A stretch of 64,000 nt of DNA, taken from the NCBI RefSeq assembly GCF_011742925.1, contig NZ_WAEL01000001.1:496001-560000 (forward strand), written 5' to 3'. The DNA comes from Fibrivirga algicola (GTDB lineage: Bacteria; Bacteroidota; Bacteroidia; Cytophagales; Spirosomataceae). Below are positions 54,627 through 63,203 of this stretch, in pieces. Both the position numbers and the translations under genes were made by a program. The notes under the pieces are model-generated. The model saw only the letters and a program-made list of their open reading frames with translations, had not been told where the DNA came from and searched no databases. Position 1 is the stretch's first letter. Every line of letters begins with the position of its first letter.

Positions 54627-55574
54627 ATGCGTGAAGCTGCCTTTGTAAAACGGAACACCGACAAGTGGGCCGACATTGAACGGAACCCAACGAGAGATCC
54701 GGACGAACTGACGGCTCGCTACGTAGAACTGACCGACGACCTGTCGTATGCGCGCACGTTTTACCCGGACTCGAACGTGACGCGTTACCTCAATGGCCTG
54801 GCTGCTCAGATGCACCGGGGCCTAATGCAGAACAAACGTGAGGAGCGGGGACGGTTTGCTTCATTCTGGACGAATGAACTACCTACTCTGTTTTACCATT
54901 CGCAACGCACGCTGGCTGTTTCGGCGGCTTTTTTCATTATCGCCTGTCTGATTGGTTGGGTATCGGCTATCAACGACCCTACGTTTGTCAGGCTGATTCT
55001 GGGCGATGAGTACGTAAATATGACGCTCGAAAACATCCGGAAAGGCAACCCGCTGGGCGTATACGGCGGGAGCGACCAGGCAACTATGTTTTTCCAGATT
55101 ACGCTCAACAACATCGGTGTGTCGCTGCGGGCCTTTGTGGCTGGTGTGGTGGCGTCAGTAGGTACGTTGGTTATGCTCTTCTACAATGGGGTTATGCTCG
55201 GTGCTTTTCAAGCTTTTTTTTACGAGCGGGGCCTGCTTACTGAGTCTATCCTGAAAATCTGGATCCACGGTACGCTCGAAATATCGGCTATTGTTATTGC
55301 CGGTGCGGCGGGCCTTACCATGGGCAACAGCCTGCTTTTCCCAGGTACGTTGCCTCGGCTTGAGTCGTTTAAACGCGGAGCCAAACAGGGCCTGAAAATT
55401 GCGGTGGGCCTGGTTCCTATCTTCATTATGGCGGGTTTTCTGGAAAGCTTCGTCACCCGAATGACGCTCCCCCCGGCGGTAAGTCTGTTAATTATAGGTA
55501 CGTCGGCCGCGTTTATCATTTGGTATTTCATCGTGTATCCTATCCAATTGAACCGAGCCCGGCAACGTGCTTAG
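54627..55574 (+). CDS. SpoIIM-like membrane protein
   Basis: 315 aa from ATG 54627 (a GTG at 54591 would add 12). Cytoplasmic N-terminus (MREAAFVKRNTDKWADIER), then about five membrane segments: SAAFFIIACLIGWVSA, NNIGVSLRAFVAGVVAS, GVMLGAFQAFF, GTLEISAIVIAGAAGLTMG and the C-terminal pair. The stage II sporulation protein M domain is widespread outside spore formers as part of this RDD-MoxR block. Starts an operon with the next genes (18 bp gap). Confidence 0.9.
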   Translation: MREAAFVKRNTDKWADIERNPTRDPDELTARYVELTDDLSYARTFYPDSNVTRYLNGLAAQMHRGLMQNKREERGRFASFWTNELPTLFYHSQRTLAVSAAFFIIACLIGWVSAINDPTFVRLILGDEYVNMTLENIRKGNPLGVYGGSDQATMFFQITLNNIGVSLRAFVAGVVASVGTLVMLFYNGVMLGAFQAFFYERGLLTESILKIWIHGTLEISAIVIAGAAGLTMGNSLLFPGTLPRLESFKRGAKQGLKIAVGLVPIFIMAGFLESFVTRMTLPPAVSLLIIGTSAAFIIWYFIVYPIQLNRARQRA

Positions 55575-55592
55575 TCGCTACTTCGCTTCTCT

Positions 55593-56498
55593 ATGATTCA
55601 GTTTGAACAACGCCGTGATTTCGGCGAAAAAATTAACGCTACGTTCACCTTCGTAACAGAGCAGATTCGCGGTTTGGGGCTGGCACTTCTTTACATTGTT
55701 GGCCCGCTGGCACTGGTTGGGGGGGTGATATCTGGATTGGGGCAGGCTGAGCTGATGGCCGACGCCGGTTCGATCAACACACCCGATAAACTGATGGACT
55801 TTTATGGTGCGCTTTTTTCGGGTCCCCGGCTTGTTGGCATGGTGTTTCAATTACTGGCCTACGTGCTCACAAGTCTGGTTACGTTCTCGTATATCCGGTT
55901 GTACCGCGAGCAACTCAAAGACGGTCCTGTTGAAGTAGGTGCCGTGTGGACGGAGGTGCAGCGTTACATTGGCGCTGGGGTTATGCTGTCAATTGCCAGT
56001 ACATTTATTATTGGCTTCGCCTCCGCGTTGTTTCTCCTCCCTGGTATATACGTCACCGTTGCGCTCACACTCGCACCGGCTATTTTGGTGTTTGAACGGC
56101 AGGATGTCGGACAGGCTTTCAGCCGCAGTTTCAAACTAATTAGTGGGCATTGGTGGGAAACATTCGGGCTCTGGATCATCATGTGGATCATCATTTCGAT
56201 TCTGAGCATGGTATTTACCCTCCCCGCCGCTATTGTGGGTATGCTGTTCGGCGCTGGCGTGTTGAAGGATGTCGCCGTTCTGACGGCTGTATTCACGGCT
56301 ATTGCATCAGTAGGTGGAGCTGTCCTGCAGGGGGTGACGGCCACGGCTACTGCTTTCCAGTATTTCTCGCTGGTTGAAGAAAAGGAAGGGACCGGCCTGA
56401 GCAGCCAGATCGATTCAATTGGGCAGGGCGTATCTCGCTCGGGTGCTGCTACATCAGGTACGTATCGGCGGAGCCAGGAAGAAGAAGGAGACTATTAA
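55593..56498 (+). CDS. Polytopic membrane protein of the MoxR block
   Basis: 301 aa, about six hydrophobic segments (GLALLYIVGPLALVGGVI, VFQLLAYVLTSLVTFSYI, VMLSIASTFIIGFASALF, and three beyond 190). Middle motif VFERQDVGQAFSRSFKLISG HW is shared with the glycerophosphodiester-phosphodiesterase-type membrane domain. A soluble Ser/Gly tail follows. No enzyme motif. Co-oriented between SpoIIM and DUF4129 genes. Confidence 0.8.
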   Translation: MIQFEQRRDFGEKINATFTFVTEQIRGLGLALLYIVGPLALVGGVISGLGQAELMADAGSINTPDKLMDFYGALFSGPRLVGMVFQLLAYVLTSLVTFSYIRLYREQLKDGPVEVGAVWTEVQRYIGAGVMLSIASTFIIGFASALFLLPGIYVTVALTLAPAILVFERQDVGQAFSRSFKLISGHWWETFGLWIIMWIIISILSMVFTLPAAIVGMLFGAGVLKDVAVLTAVFTAIASVGGAVLQGVTATATAFQYFSLVEEKEGTGLSSQIDSIGQGVSRSGAATSGTYRRSQEEEGDY

Positions 56499-56569
56499 TC
56501 GTTAGGGAGTTTGACCACAACCGGTAGGTGCCTCAAATAGGCTCTATTGGTATAGTAGCCTATTTCTGT

Positions 56570-57394
56570 ATGCTGTTGAAACAGCTTTTTGTACTGCTGC
56601 TGCTCACCATCTTTTGGGTGGTACCCGTTTCCGCGCAAGACACAACCGCCGTTTCGCCGGCTAAGGCAAAAGATGTGGTTGTCAGTCCGGAAAAAACACA
56701 GGGCAAGGACTCTGCCGGGCCCGATCAGAACGACGCCGACTCGGTTGACGTTGCCCGCGACACGGTTGTATATGCAGCAGCCAATGATCGTACTCCGGTG
56801 CAGGTTCGGCCGGTAGACGCCGAAAAGCTGCGCGCTATTCAGGGCGACCGGGCCTATCAGTATGGGAACGATGTGCCGCCCACGGCCAGCCCCTGGGATC
56901 GATTCTGGGCCTGGTTTTGGTTTAAAGTCGGGGAACTGATGCGGACGAAAGCGTACCGTAACGTTGGGCAATACGTGCTGCTGCTGGCTATTGCCGGGCT
57001 GGTGATCTGGTTGCTCTACAAAGCCGACGTGCTAGCCAACATTTTTCCTGGGCGAGCAAAAAACACAGGCCTGGGCTACGAAACCGTAGACGAAAACATC
57101 CATCAGATCAATTTCAATGACCGCATCAACGAAGCCGTAGAAAACAGAAACTACCGGCTGGCAGTACGGTTGCTCTACCTGCAAACGCTGAAAAATCTGG
57201 CCGATAGCGGACTGATTCGCTGGCAACCCGACAAAACGAACCGCCAGTATGCCTATGAATTAACGGGTAATCCCAAACGCCTCCGTTTCGAGCAGCTAAC
57301 GACCCAGTTCGAGTATGCGTGGTACGGTGATTTCCCGGTCGACGAAGACCGGTTCAGTGCCATCCGCCAGCAGTTCAAGCAGTTTAATGAATAG
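56570..57394 (+). CDS. DUF4129 protein
   Basis: 274 aa from ATG 56570, which opens a signal peptide (LLKQLFVLLLLTIFWVVPVS); the GTG at 56528 is less likely. A disordered, acidic stretch (to about 100), one membrane helix (YVLLLAIAGLVIWLLY), and the cytoplasmic DUF4129 domain: INEAVENRNYRLAVRLLYLQ, ADSGLIRWQPDKTNRQYA. Such proteins accompany DUF4350, MoxR and DUF58 and are thought to form one envelope complex. Confidence 0.88.
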   Translation: MLLKQLFVLLLLTIFWVVPVSAQDTTAVSPAKAKDVVVSPEKTQGKDSAGPDQNDADSVDVARDTVVYAAANDRTPVQVRPVDAEKLRAIQGDRAYQYGNDVPPTASPWDRFWAWFWFKVGELMRTKAYRNVGQYVLLLAIAGLVIWLLYKADVLANIFPGRAKNTGLGYETVDENIHQINFNDRINEAVENRNYRLAVRLLYLQTLKNLADSGLIRWQPDKTNRQYAYELTGNPKRLRFEQLTTQFEYAWYGDFPVDEDRFSAIRQQFKQFNE

Positions 57395-57411
57395 CCATCC
57401 GCCCGTACGTT

Positions 57412-58608
57412 ATGCGACCCAATAAATACATCCTGTTGCTGGTGGCCTCACTGATTGCGTTTGTACTGTTTGAGTATTACAAACCCAAACCTATCGACTG
57501 GCGCCCCACGTACCAGAACAACGACAAAATTCCGTTTGGTACCCAGGCTGTCTTCGAACTGCTGCCCAGCCTGTTACGTCAGCAGAAGATCGAAATCATT
57601 CGTATCCCGCCGTATAACTTGTTCACCGAGAGTGGATTGCCGCTGCGGAGTAACTATGTAGCTGTTTGCGAAAATTTTGCGGCGGGTGGATACGATACCC
57701 GCGAACTGCTCAGGTACGTGGCGCGCGGAAACACGGCGTTTCTGTCGGCCTACGATTTTTCGGACACCCTGAGCCGGGCGCTGGGCTTCAAAGCCGACGT
57801 GAAAAACCCCCTCAAAGCTGATTCGACGCTGCGCTCTAATTTTGTAGGTCCCGGTCTGGCCAGAAGGGGAGGCTATAACTTCCGGCACGACGATGGTCGT
57901 AATTTCCTGGTCGTGAAGAAGCCTAATTCAGGCATTACCGTCCTGGCCCGAAACACCCGGAACGAAGCTATTTTCTTGCGTATTCCGCACGGAAAGGGCT
58001 CTTTCTACATTCATAACCTGCCGCTGGCATTCACGAATTATTACCTGCTTGCTCCAGCCTCGGCTGACTATATGACAAAGGCGTTTTCGTACCTGCCCAC
58101 TCAGCCAACCTACTGGGACGAGTACATGAAGCAGGGGCGGTTCAATGAAAGTGAGCAGTCGCTGTTGCGCTACATCTATAAACAACCTGCCCTGAGTTGG
58201 GCGTATTACATCGGCTTGTTTGGCCTGATCATCTACGCCCTCTTTGCCGGGAAACGTACCCAGCGCGTTATTCCGGTGGTGCAGCTACCACAAAATACGT
58301 CGCTTGAGTTCGTCAAAACGGTGGGACGAATGTATTTCCAGCAGAACGACCACGACAACGTAGCCCGCAAGAAGATCAAGTATTTTCTGGCCGACCTGCG
58401 TGAACGGTACTTCCTGAATACGCAGGTGCTCGACGCTGAGTTTGTTGAAACGCTGGCCCGTAAAAGCGGCGTGTCGCTGGAAGAAACCCAGGACCTGGTC
58501 CGGATGCTGAATCAGGCAGCGCGGGCCGTCTCGTTGTCAGAATTTGATTTATTAACCATCAACGCCACCATTGAACGGTTCAACACCGCCGCGATGAGCA
58601 AGGCGTAA
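57412..58608 (+). CDS. DUF4350 membrane protein
   Basis: 398 aa. N-terminal membrane helix (YILLLVASLIAFVLFEYY), a periplasmic GATase-like DUF4350 domain (GTQAVFELLPSLL, AVCENFAAGGYDTRELLRYV, RGNTAFLSAYDFSDTLSRAL), a second helix at about 265-282 (WAYYIGLFGLIIYALFAG) and a cytoplasmic tail. 17 bp after the DUF4129 stop. Expected to work with the MoxR ATPase that follows. Confidence 0.9.
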   Translation: MRPNKYILLLVASLIAFVLFEYYKPKPIDWRPTYQNNDKIPFGTQAVFELLPSLLRQQKIEIIRIPPYNLFTESGLPLRSNYVAVCENFAAGGYDTRELLRYVARGNTAFLSAYDFSDTLSRALGFKADVKNPLKADSTLRSNFVGPGLARRGGYNFRHDDGRNFLVVKKPNSGITVLARNTRNEAIFLRIPHGKGSFYIHNLPLAFTNYYLLAPASADYMTKAFSYLPTQPTYWDEYMKQGRFNESEQSLLRYIYKQPALSWAYYIGLFGLIIYALFAGKRTQRVIPVVQLPQNTSLEFVKTVGRMYFQQNDHDNVARKKIKYFLADLRERYFLNTQVLDAEFVETLARKSGVSLEETQDLVRMLNQAARAVSLSEFDLLTINATIERFNTAAMSKA

Positions 58609-58658
58609 GAGAGTCGATCGCTAAACCGCAATGCTCTTAACCGAGCAATACTCCACAC

Positions 58659-59636
58659 ATGGAACAACCTTTTGACACCCGCGTTGACCTTCAGGGCCTG
58701 AGTCTGGCCATCGACGCCATCCGCACCGAAGTAGGTAAAGTAATTGTTGGCCAGCACCAAACCATCGATCTGCTGCTGGCTGCCCTGCTGGCCGACGGCC
58801 ACGTGCTGATCGAAGGCGTGCCTGGTGTAGCCAAGACACTGACGGCCAAACTGCTGGCCAAAACGATTTCGGTCCAGTTTAGCCGTATCCAGTTTACGCC
58901 CGATCTGATGCCCGCCGATGTGTTGGGTACGTCGGTGTTTAGCCCTAAAACGGCGGAGTTTTCGTTTAAACACGGGCCTATCTTCGCCAACATCGTGCTG
59001 ATCGATGAGATCAACCGAGCCCCGGCTAAAACGCAGGCGGCCTTGTTTGAGGCCATGGAAGAGCGGCAGGTGACCAATGACGGAACTACGTACCTGCTGC
59101 CGCCGCCCTTTATGGTGCTGGCTACGCAGAATCCCATTGAGCAGGAGGGTACCTACCGCCTGCCCGAAGCCCAACTCGACCGATTTCTGTTCAAAATCGT
59201 GGTTGGCTACCCGGAACAGGCCGAAGAAGTCGACATTCTTCGGGGCCACCACCAGCGTCGGAATCTCACCGATGCCATGGCTGCGATCAACGCCGTACTG
59301 ACCGCCGATCAGCTGAATGCCATGCGCGATAAGGTAAATCAGGTGCACGTAGAAGATAACCTGTTCGACTACATTGCCCAGATTGTCAGGAGCACACGGG
59401 CCAACAAATCGCTGTATCTGGGAGCATCGCCCCGGGCGGCTGTAGCGCTGCTCAATAGTGCCAAAGCGCTGGCAACATTGCGGGGCCGTGATTTCATTAC
59501 GCCCGAAGATGTGCAGGAACTGGCCGCGCCCGTGTTGCGCCACCGTATTCTGCTCACACCCGAGCGCGAGATGGAGGGGGCTACTGCCGACGATGTAATT
59601 GCGCAATTGCTTCAGAAAGTAGAGGTGCCCCGCTAA
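58659..59636 (+). CDS. MoxR-family AAA+ ATPase
   Basis: 325 aa, usual length. Walker A GVPGVAKT (53-60), Walker B VLIDEINR (113-120), the MoxR insert AKTQAALFEAMEERQV, sensor I LATQNPIEQEGTY, and the Arg-rich lid AILRHRILLTPE-type end. Chaperone-like ATPase that remodels the VWA/DUF58 protein encoded next. 50 bp after DUF4350, 37 bp before DUF58. Confidence 0.95.
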   Translation: MEQPFDTRVDLQGLSLAIDAIRTEVGKVIVGQHQTIDLLLAALLADGHVLIEGVPGVAKTLTAKLLAKTISVQFSRIQFTPDLMPADVLGTSVFSPKTAEFSFKHGPIFANIVLIDEINRAPAKTQAALFEAMEERQVTNDGTTYLLPPPFMVLATQNPIEQEGTYRLPEAQLDRFLFKIVVGYPEQAEEVDILRGHHQRRNLTDAMAAINAVLTADQLNAMRDKVNQVHVEDNLFDYIAQIVRSTRANKSLYLGASPRAAVALLNSAKALATLRGRDFITPEDVQELAAPVLRHRILLTPEREMEGATADDVIAQLLQKVEVPR

Positions 59637-59673
59637 TAGCCATCCCGACCAGTACTGTTGTTAAACTGAGCTC

Positions 59674-61035
59674 ATGAAGCTACTCCGTTCCCTGTATATT
59701 TCGCTCCGTGTCTGGTTCGTACTGGCGGGCTTCGTAGTCGCTTTCGTGCTGGCCTATGCCCTGCCGCTGCTGTTTTCGCTGGTTCAGGTCGCCTTTACTG
59801 TTTTTGTACTGTTGCTGTTGATCGAACTGGTACTGCTCTTCCGTGATGGAGCAGCGGGTGGTCAGGCTATTTTCTTTGCCCGCCGCGATATGCCGGACCG
59901 ACTATCCAACGGCGATGAAAATCCGATTACACTCTACCTGGAGAGCCATTACGCTTTCACTACGCCGGTAGAGGTCATCGACGAGATTCCGTTTCAGTTT
60001 CAGCGCCGCGACGTGCTGTTTACGGCCGAAATAAAGCCGAACGAAACGAAGGTTATTCGCTACGAGTTACGGCCAACGCGGCGGGGTGAGTATAGCTTTG
60101 GGTCGATCAACGTGTTTGTGATGACGCCCCTGAAGTTACTGAAACGGCGATTTCAGTTCGAGAAAGGGCGTATGGTGCCGGTGTACCCGTCGTACCTGCA
60201 GATGCGACAGTACGAACTGCTGGCCGCCAGCAACCGGCTTACAGAGGTCGGCATCAAACGGATCCGGCGCATAGGGCACAGCATGGAATTTGAGCAGGTA
60301 CGTCCCTACACCCAGGGCGATGACCTGCGCACCATCAACTGGAAAGCGACCGCCCGCCGGTCAGACCCAAATCAGTCGAATCTGGTGGTAAATGCGTTTC
60401 AGGACGAACGCTCGCAGGCGGTGTATTGCCTAATTGATAAAGGCCGGGTGATGCGGTCCCCGTTTGAAGGGCTTACGCTGCTTGATTATGCCATTAACGC
60501 CTCGCTCGTTCTGAGCAACATTGCCCTGATGAAACAGGATCGCGCCGGCCTGATCACGTTCTCTGACCGGATTGGCCAGATCGTACCTGCTGAACGTCGG
60601 CCCGGCCATATGCTGAAAATTCTGGAAGTGCTGTACCGGCAAAAAACGCGCTATCTGGAAACCGATTTCGACGGGTTATATGCCACTATTCGCCGTCAGG
60701 TACGTCAGCGTGGTCTGCTGCTGTTGTTTACCAATTTCGAAACCGTAACTGGCCTTCATCGCCAGTTGCCATACCTGCGCCGGTTGGCTAAAGATCACCT
60801 GCTGCTGGTTGTCTTCTTCGATAATACCGAACTACGCACGCTCCTCGATGCCCCCGCCCAAGACACAGAGCAGATTTACCTCAAAACCATTGCTGAAAAG
60901 TTTGCCTACGAAAAACAGCTGATCGTAAAGGAACTGGGTCAATATGGTATTCAGAGTATCCTCACCGCCCCCCGCGACCTCACCGCTAATACGGTTAACA
61001 AATACCTGGAACTGAAAGCGCGGGGTATGATCTAA
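59674..61035 (+). CDS. DUF58 (VWA-like) protein
   Basis: 453 aa. Two adjacent membrane helices (about 15-58), then DUF58: YELRPTRRGEYSFG, and RPYTQGDDLRTINWKATARR (about 210-228), the hallmark. A VWA-like fold follows (AVYCLIDKGRVMRSPF, which replaces the ideal MIDAS DxSxS with DKGRV; AGLITFSDR). Last gene of the block. Confidence 0.93.
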   Translation: MKLLRSLYISLRVWFVLAGFVVAFVLAYALPLLFSLVQVAFTVFVLLLLIELVLLFRDGAAGGQAIFFARRDMPDRLSNGDENPITLYLESHYAFTTPVEVIDEIPFQFQRRDVLFTAEIKPNETKVIRYELRPTRRGEYSFGSINVFVMTPLKLLKRRFQFEKGRMVPVYPSYLQMRQYELLAASNRLTEVGIKRIRRIGHSMEFEQVRPYTQGDDLRTINWKATARRSDPNQSNLVVNAFQDERSQAVYCLIDKGRVMRSPFEGLTLLDYAINASLVLSNIALMKQDRAGLITFSDRIGQIVPAERRPGHMLKILEVLYRQKTRYLETDFDGLYATIRRQVRQRGLLLLFTNFETVTGLHRQLPYLRRLAKDHLLLVVFFDNTELRTLLDAPAQDTEQIYLKTIAEKFAYEKQLIVKELGQYGIQSILTAPRDLTANTVNKYLELKARGMI

Positions 61036-61063
61036 TACTTACAGGGTAAGTTGCTTTTGCTCG

Positions 61064-61083
61064 GCTCTTCGACAGGCTCAGGG
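61064..61083. repeat. REP-like motif
   Basis: CTCTTCGACAGGCTCAGGGA matches the interspersed form also seen in the core at about 17630-17648. Between DUF58 and the SGNH gene. Confidence 0.45.
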
Positions 61084-61116
61084 AACTAGCTCACCCACCC
61101 CCCCTGAAAATTAACT

Positions 61117-61941
61117 ATGAAAAAACTCATCCTGCTCTTCTCCTTAGTGGTTGTCTTAAGCTCATTTGAGCGGAAAGAACTGACATGGACAGCCATCGGC
61201 GATTCGATAACGTACCTGAATGAGCACCTCGACCAAACGGGTAACCGGATTACGAAAGGGTACATGACCCGTGTGGTGGAGAAACTGCCCTATATCAAAT
61301 ACACCAACCAGGGGCACAACGGCTGGACGGCGATTCGAATTGCCGAGTCTATTGAGACGCTGGGGCTGACGAAAGCCGATATCTATTCTGTCTTTCTGGG
61401 TACAAACGATTGGTGGGGCGGGAAGCCACTGGGCCGGTTTGCCGATTACCAGAACAATACCGGTACTGCCACCGTATATGGCTCGTTTCGGGTAATTGTC
61501 AATAAGCTCCGGAGCCTGAATCCCGAGGCGCACATCGTGCTGATTACGCCTATGCAGCGGGGTGATTTTGTGTACCTGACGAATCACAAAAACAACGCTT
61601 ATGGGTCATACAAGCCCAAAAATGGACAGTACCTCGAAGCGTTTGCCCATGCCCTCGATTCCATAGGTAGGTTCGATAAGTTACAGGTTATTGACCTGTA
61701 CCATCTGAAAGGTCTGGACGTGAAGCAGGCTGTGAAGTTCAAGCGCCTGAAAGATCCGCAAACGGGAAACTACACTAACTATACCTACCCCGCCTACACC
61801 AATATTCCCTTTACCGCTGGTACCGACGACTACCCGTACCCACCCGAAGCGGTGAAGATGACCTACGATGGCCTTCATCCGTCCGACACCGGGTATGACC
61901 TTATCAGCCGCCGACTGATTAAGGTGCTCAAAAAATATTGA
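61117..61941 (+). CDS. SGNH/GDSL hydrolase, exported
   Basis: 274 aa. Signal peptide (MKKLILLFSLVVVLSSF). Block I AIGDSIT with nucleophile S30, block III GTND (about 95-98), and block V DGLHPSDTGYDL (about 251-262) with the Asp and His of the triad. Hydrolyses esters, often acetyl groups on sugars. No carbohydrate-binding domain. Ends 21 bp before a palindromic terminator. Confidence 0.92.
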   Translation: MKKLILLFSLVVVLSSFERKELTWTAIGDSITYLNEHLDQTGNRITKGYMTRVVEKLPYIKYTNQGHNGWTAIRIAESIETLGLTKADIYSVFLGTNDWWGGKPLGRFADYQNNTGTATVYGSFRVIVNKLRSLNPEAHIVLITPMQRGDFVYLTNHKNNAYGSYKPKNGQYLEAFAHALDSIGRFDKLQVIDLYHLKGLDVKQAVKFKRLKDPQTGNYTNYTYPAYTNIPFTAGTDDYPYPPEAVKMTYDGLHPSDTGYDLISRRLIKVLKKY

Positions 61942-61962
61942 TGGTTGAACAGATAAGCGCAT

Positions 61963-62000
61963 AAAAAAAGGTCTCAGGTACGTACCTGAGACCTTTTTTT
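61963..62000. terminator. Perfect 38-bp palindromic terminator made from inverted AGGTACGT motifs
   Basis: 61963-61981 and 61982-62000 are exact complements with no loop base: A7, then GGTCTCAGGTAC and its mirror, then T7. The centre CAGGTACGTACCTG is two overlapping inverted copies of the dispersed backbone motif. Serves both converging genes. Confidence 0.93.
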
Positions 62001-62033
62001 ATGAGACCCTATTTTTCGGATTTCTGATTGCTA

Positions 62034-63062
62034 TTAAAGACCAACAAAGCTAGCCCGTGCGCCACCCGCTGCGAAAATAGCCTGGCTACGAGTTTTCTGT
62101 CCGTTCGAGAACATGTACATGCATTTGTCATCGGTGTAGTCCATGTAGTTCATGAACATATCGCCGTTGGTACCATTACCACAAGTAACGTGTGGGAAAG
62201 AGGGGCAGCCGTAATTGGCCGTTTGCTGCGTTGGGGTGTCGGCAACCTGGTCGTTACCGCAGGTAGCATCGCCCCAGATGTGGCGCAGGTTAAGCCAGTG
62301 GCCAACCTCGTGGGTAGCGGTGCGGCCTTTATCGTAGGGTGCACTGAAGTATCCTCCTGTTTTTACGATGTCGCTGCTGCCGAAGTACTGAGGCCCGATA
62401 ACCACGCCATCTGTAGCTGAAGAGCCGCCGGGGAATTGCGCGTAACCCAGAATACCGCCGCCAATGTTGCAAACCCAGATGTTCAGCACCTTAGTTGGGG
62501 TAGTTGGGTCAATGCCACCTTTCTTGCTGCTCTTCATGGCATCGCGAGTACCCCATGACGTTTTGCTCGTCTGTTTCCGAACGGTGTTTTGTAATGTGAA
62601 CTGAATCTCCATGTCAGATGCCAGGCCTGAGAAAGCAGTTGGTACATTACTGATATCTGAGTTCGTTTTACGAAAGTCTGCGTTCAGCACAGCGATCTGT
62701 GAGGCAACCTGCGCATCGCTGATGTTTTCCCTGGTTGTGTTGTATAGCACGTTTACAACCACAGGAATATTGATAACCGTTACTGCAGCATTTGCCGTAA
62801 CATCACCGCTTTTACGGGCACCTTTAAGCTGAGCAAACCGCGCAGTATGTTTTTCAATTTCTTCCATTTTCTGAGCCAGACCGGGGTTCTCTTTGAGATT
62901 CTCGGCCAGCACGTCCATACTGGCGCAGGCACGTGGCGATTCGCCCTGACGGGCATTTTGGTCACCGCCAGCAGGCAGTGTTGATTGACTAGCTGGATCG
63001 AAGCAGGATGAAACGGCACCAATCAGAGCCAAACAAATAATTGGAAGTGTAACTTTCCTCAT
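62034..63062 (-). CDS. M43-family zinc metalloprotease lipoprotein (cytophagalysin type)
   Basis: 342 aa. Lipobox ALIGAVSSC near residue 20. Zinc motif ATHEVGHWLNLRHIWGD (about 247-263, HExxHxxxLRH), Met-turn FMNYMDYTDDKCMYMFSNGQ. Pappalysin-like metalloprotease; anchored at the cell surface or periplasm. Residues 20-60 are a low-complexity Asn/Gln linker. Likely digests external proteins. Monocistronic. Confidence 0.94.
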   Translation of the reverse strand: MRKVTLPIICLALIGAVSSCFDPASQSTLPAGGDQNARQGESPRACASMDVLAENLKENPGLAQKMEEIEKHTARFAQLKGARKSGDVTANAAVTVINIPVVVNVLYNTTRENISDAQVASQIAVLNADFRKTNSDISNVPTAFSGLASDMEIQFTLQNTVRKQTSKTSWGTRDAMKSSKKGGIDPTTPTKVLNIWVCNIGGGILGYAQFPGGSSATDGVVIGPQYFGSSDIVKTGGYFSAPYDKGRTATHEVGHWLNLRHIWGDATCGNDQVADTPTQQTANYGCPSFPHVTCGNGTNGDMFMNYMDYTDDKCMYMFSNGQKTRSQAIFAAGGARASFVGL

Positions 63063-63203
63063 ATGTTAAAGTTGGTTTTATAACTCAATATAGAGGAATA
63101 ATTTTGTTTAATTAACATATGAGGTTTAGGTACAAAAAATAATTTCTTACCCAGTAGTTAGTTGCTGCCGAGTAAGAAATGTAACAAAGTGAAAACCGGG
63201 ACT
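63063..63203. other. Gap with AT-rich promoter region
   Basis: AT-rich for this backbone; the protease promoter should be here. TATATTGA on the minus strand is one mismatch from the box. No gene seen. Confidence 0.35.

Noticed and set aside
58512-59606. 364-codon minus-strand frame
   Set aside because: Opposite the well-conserved MoxR gene; its translation has no domain and is shaped by the sense codons.
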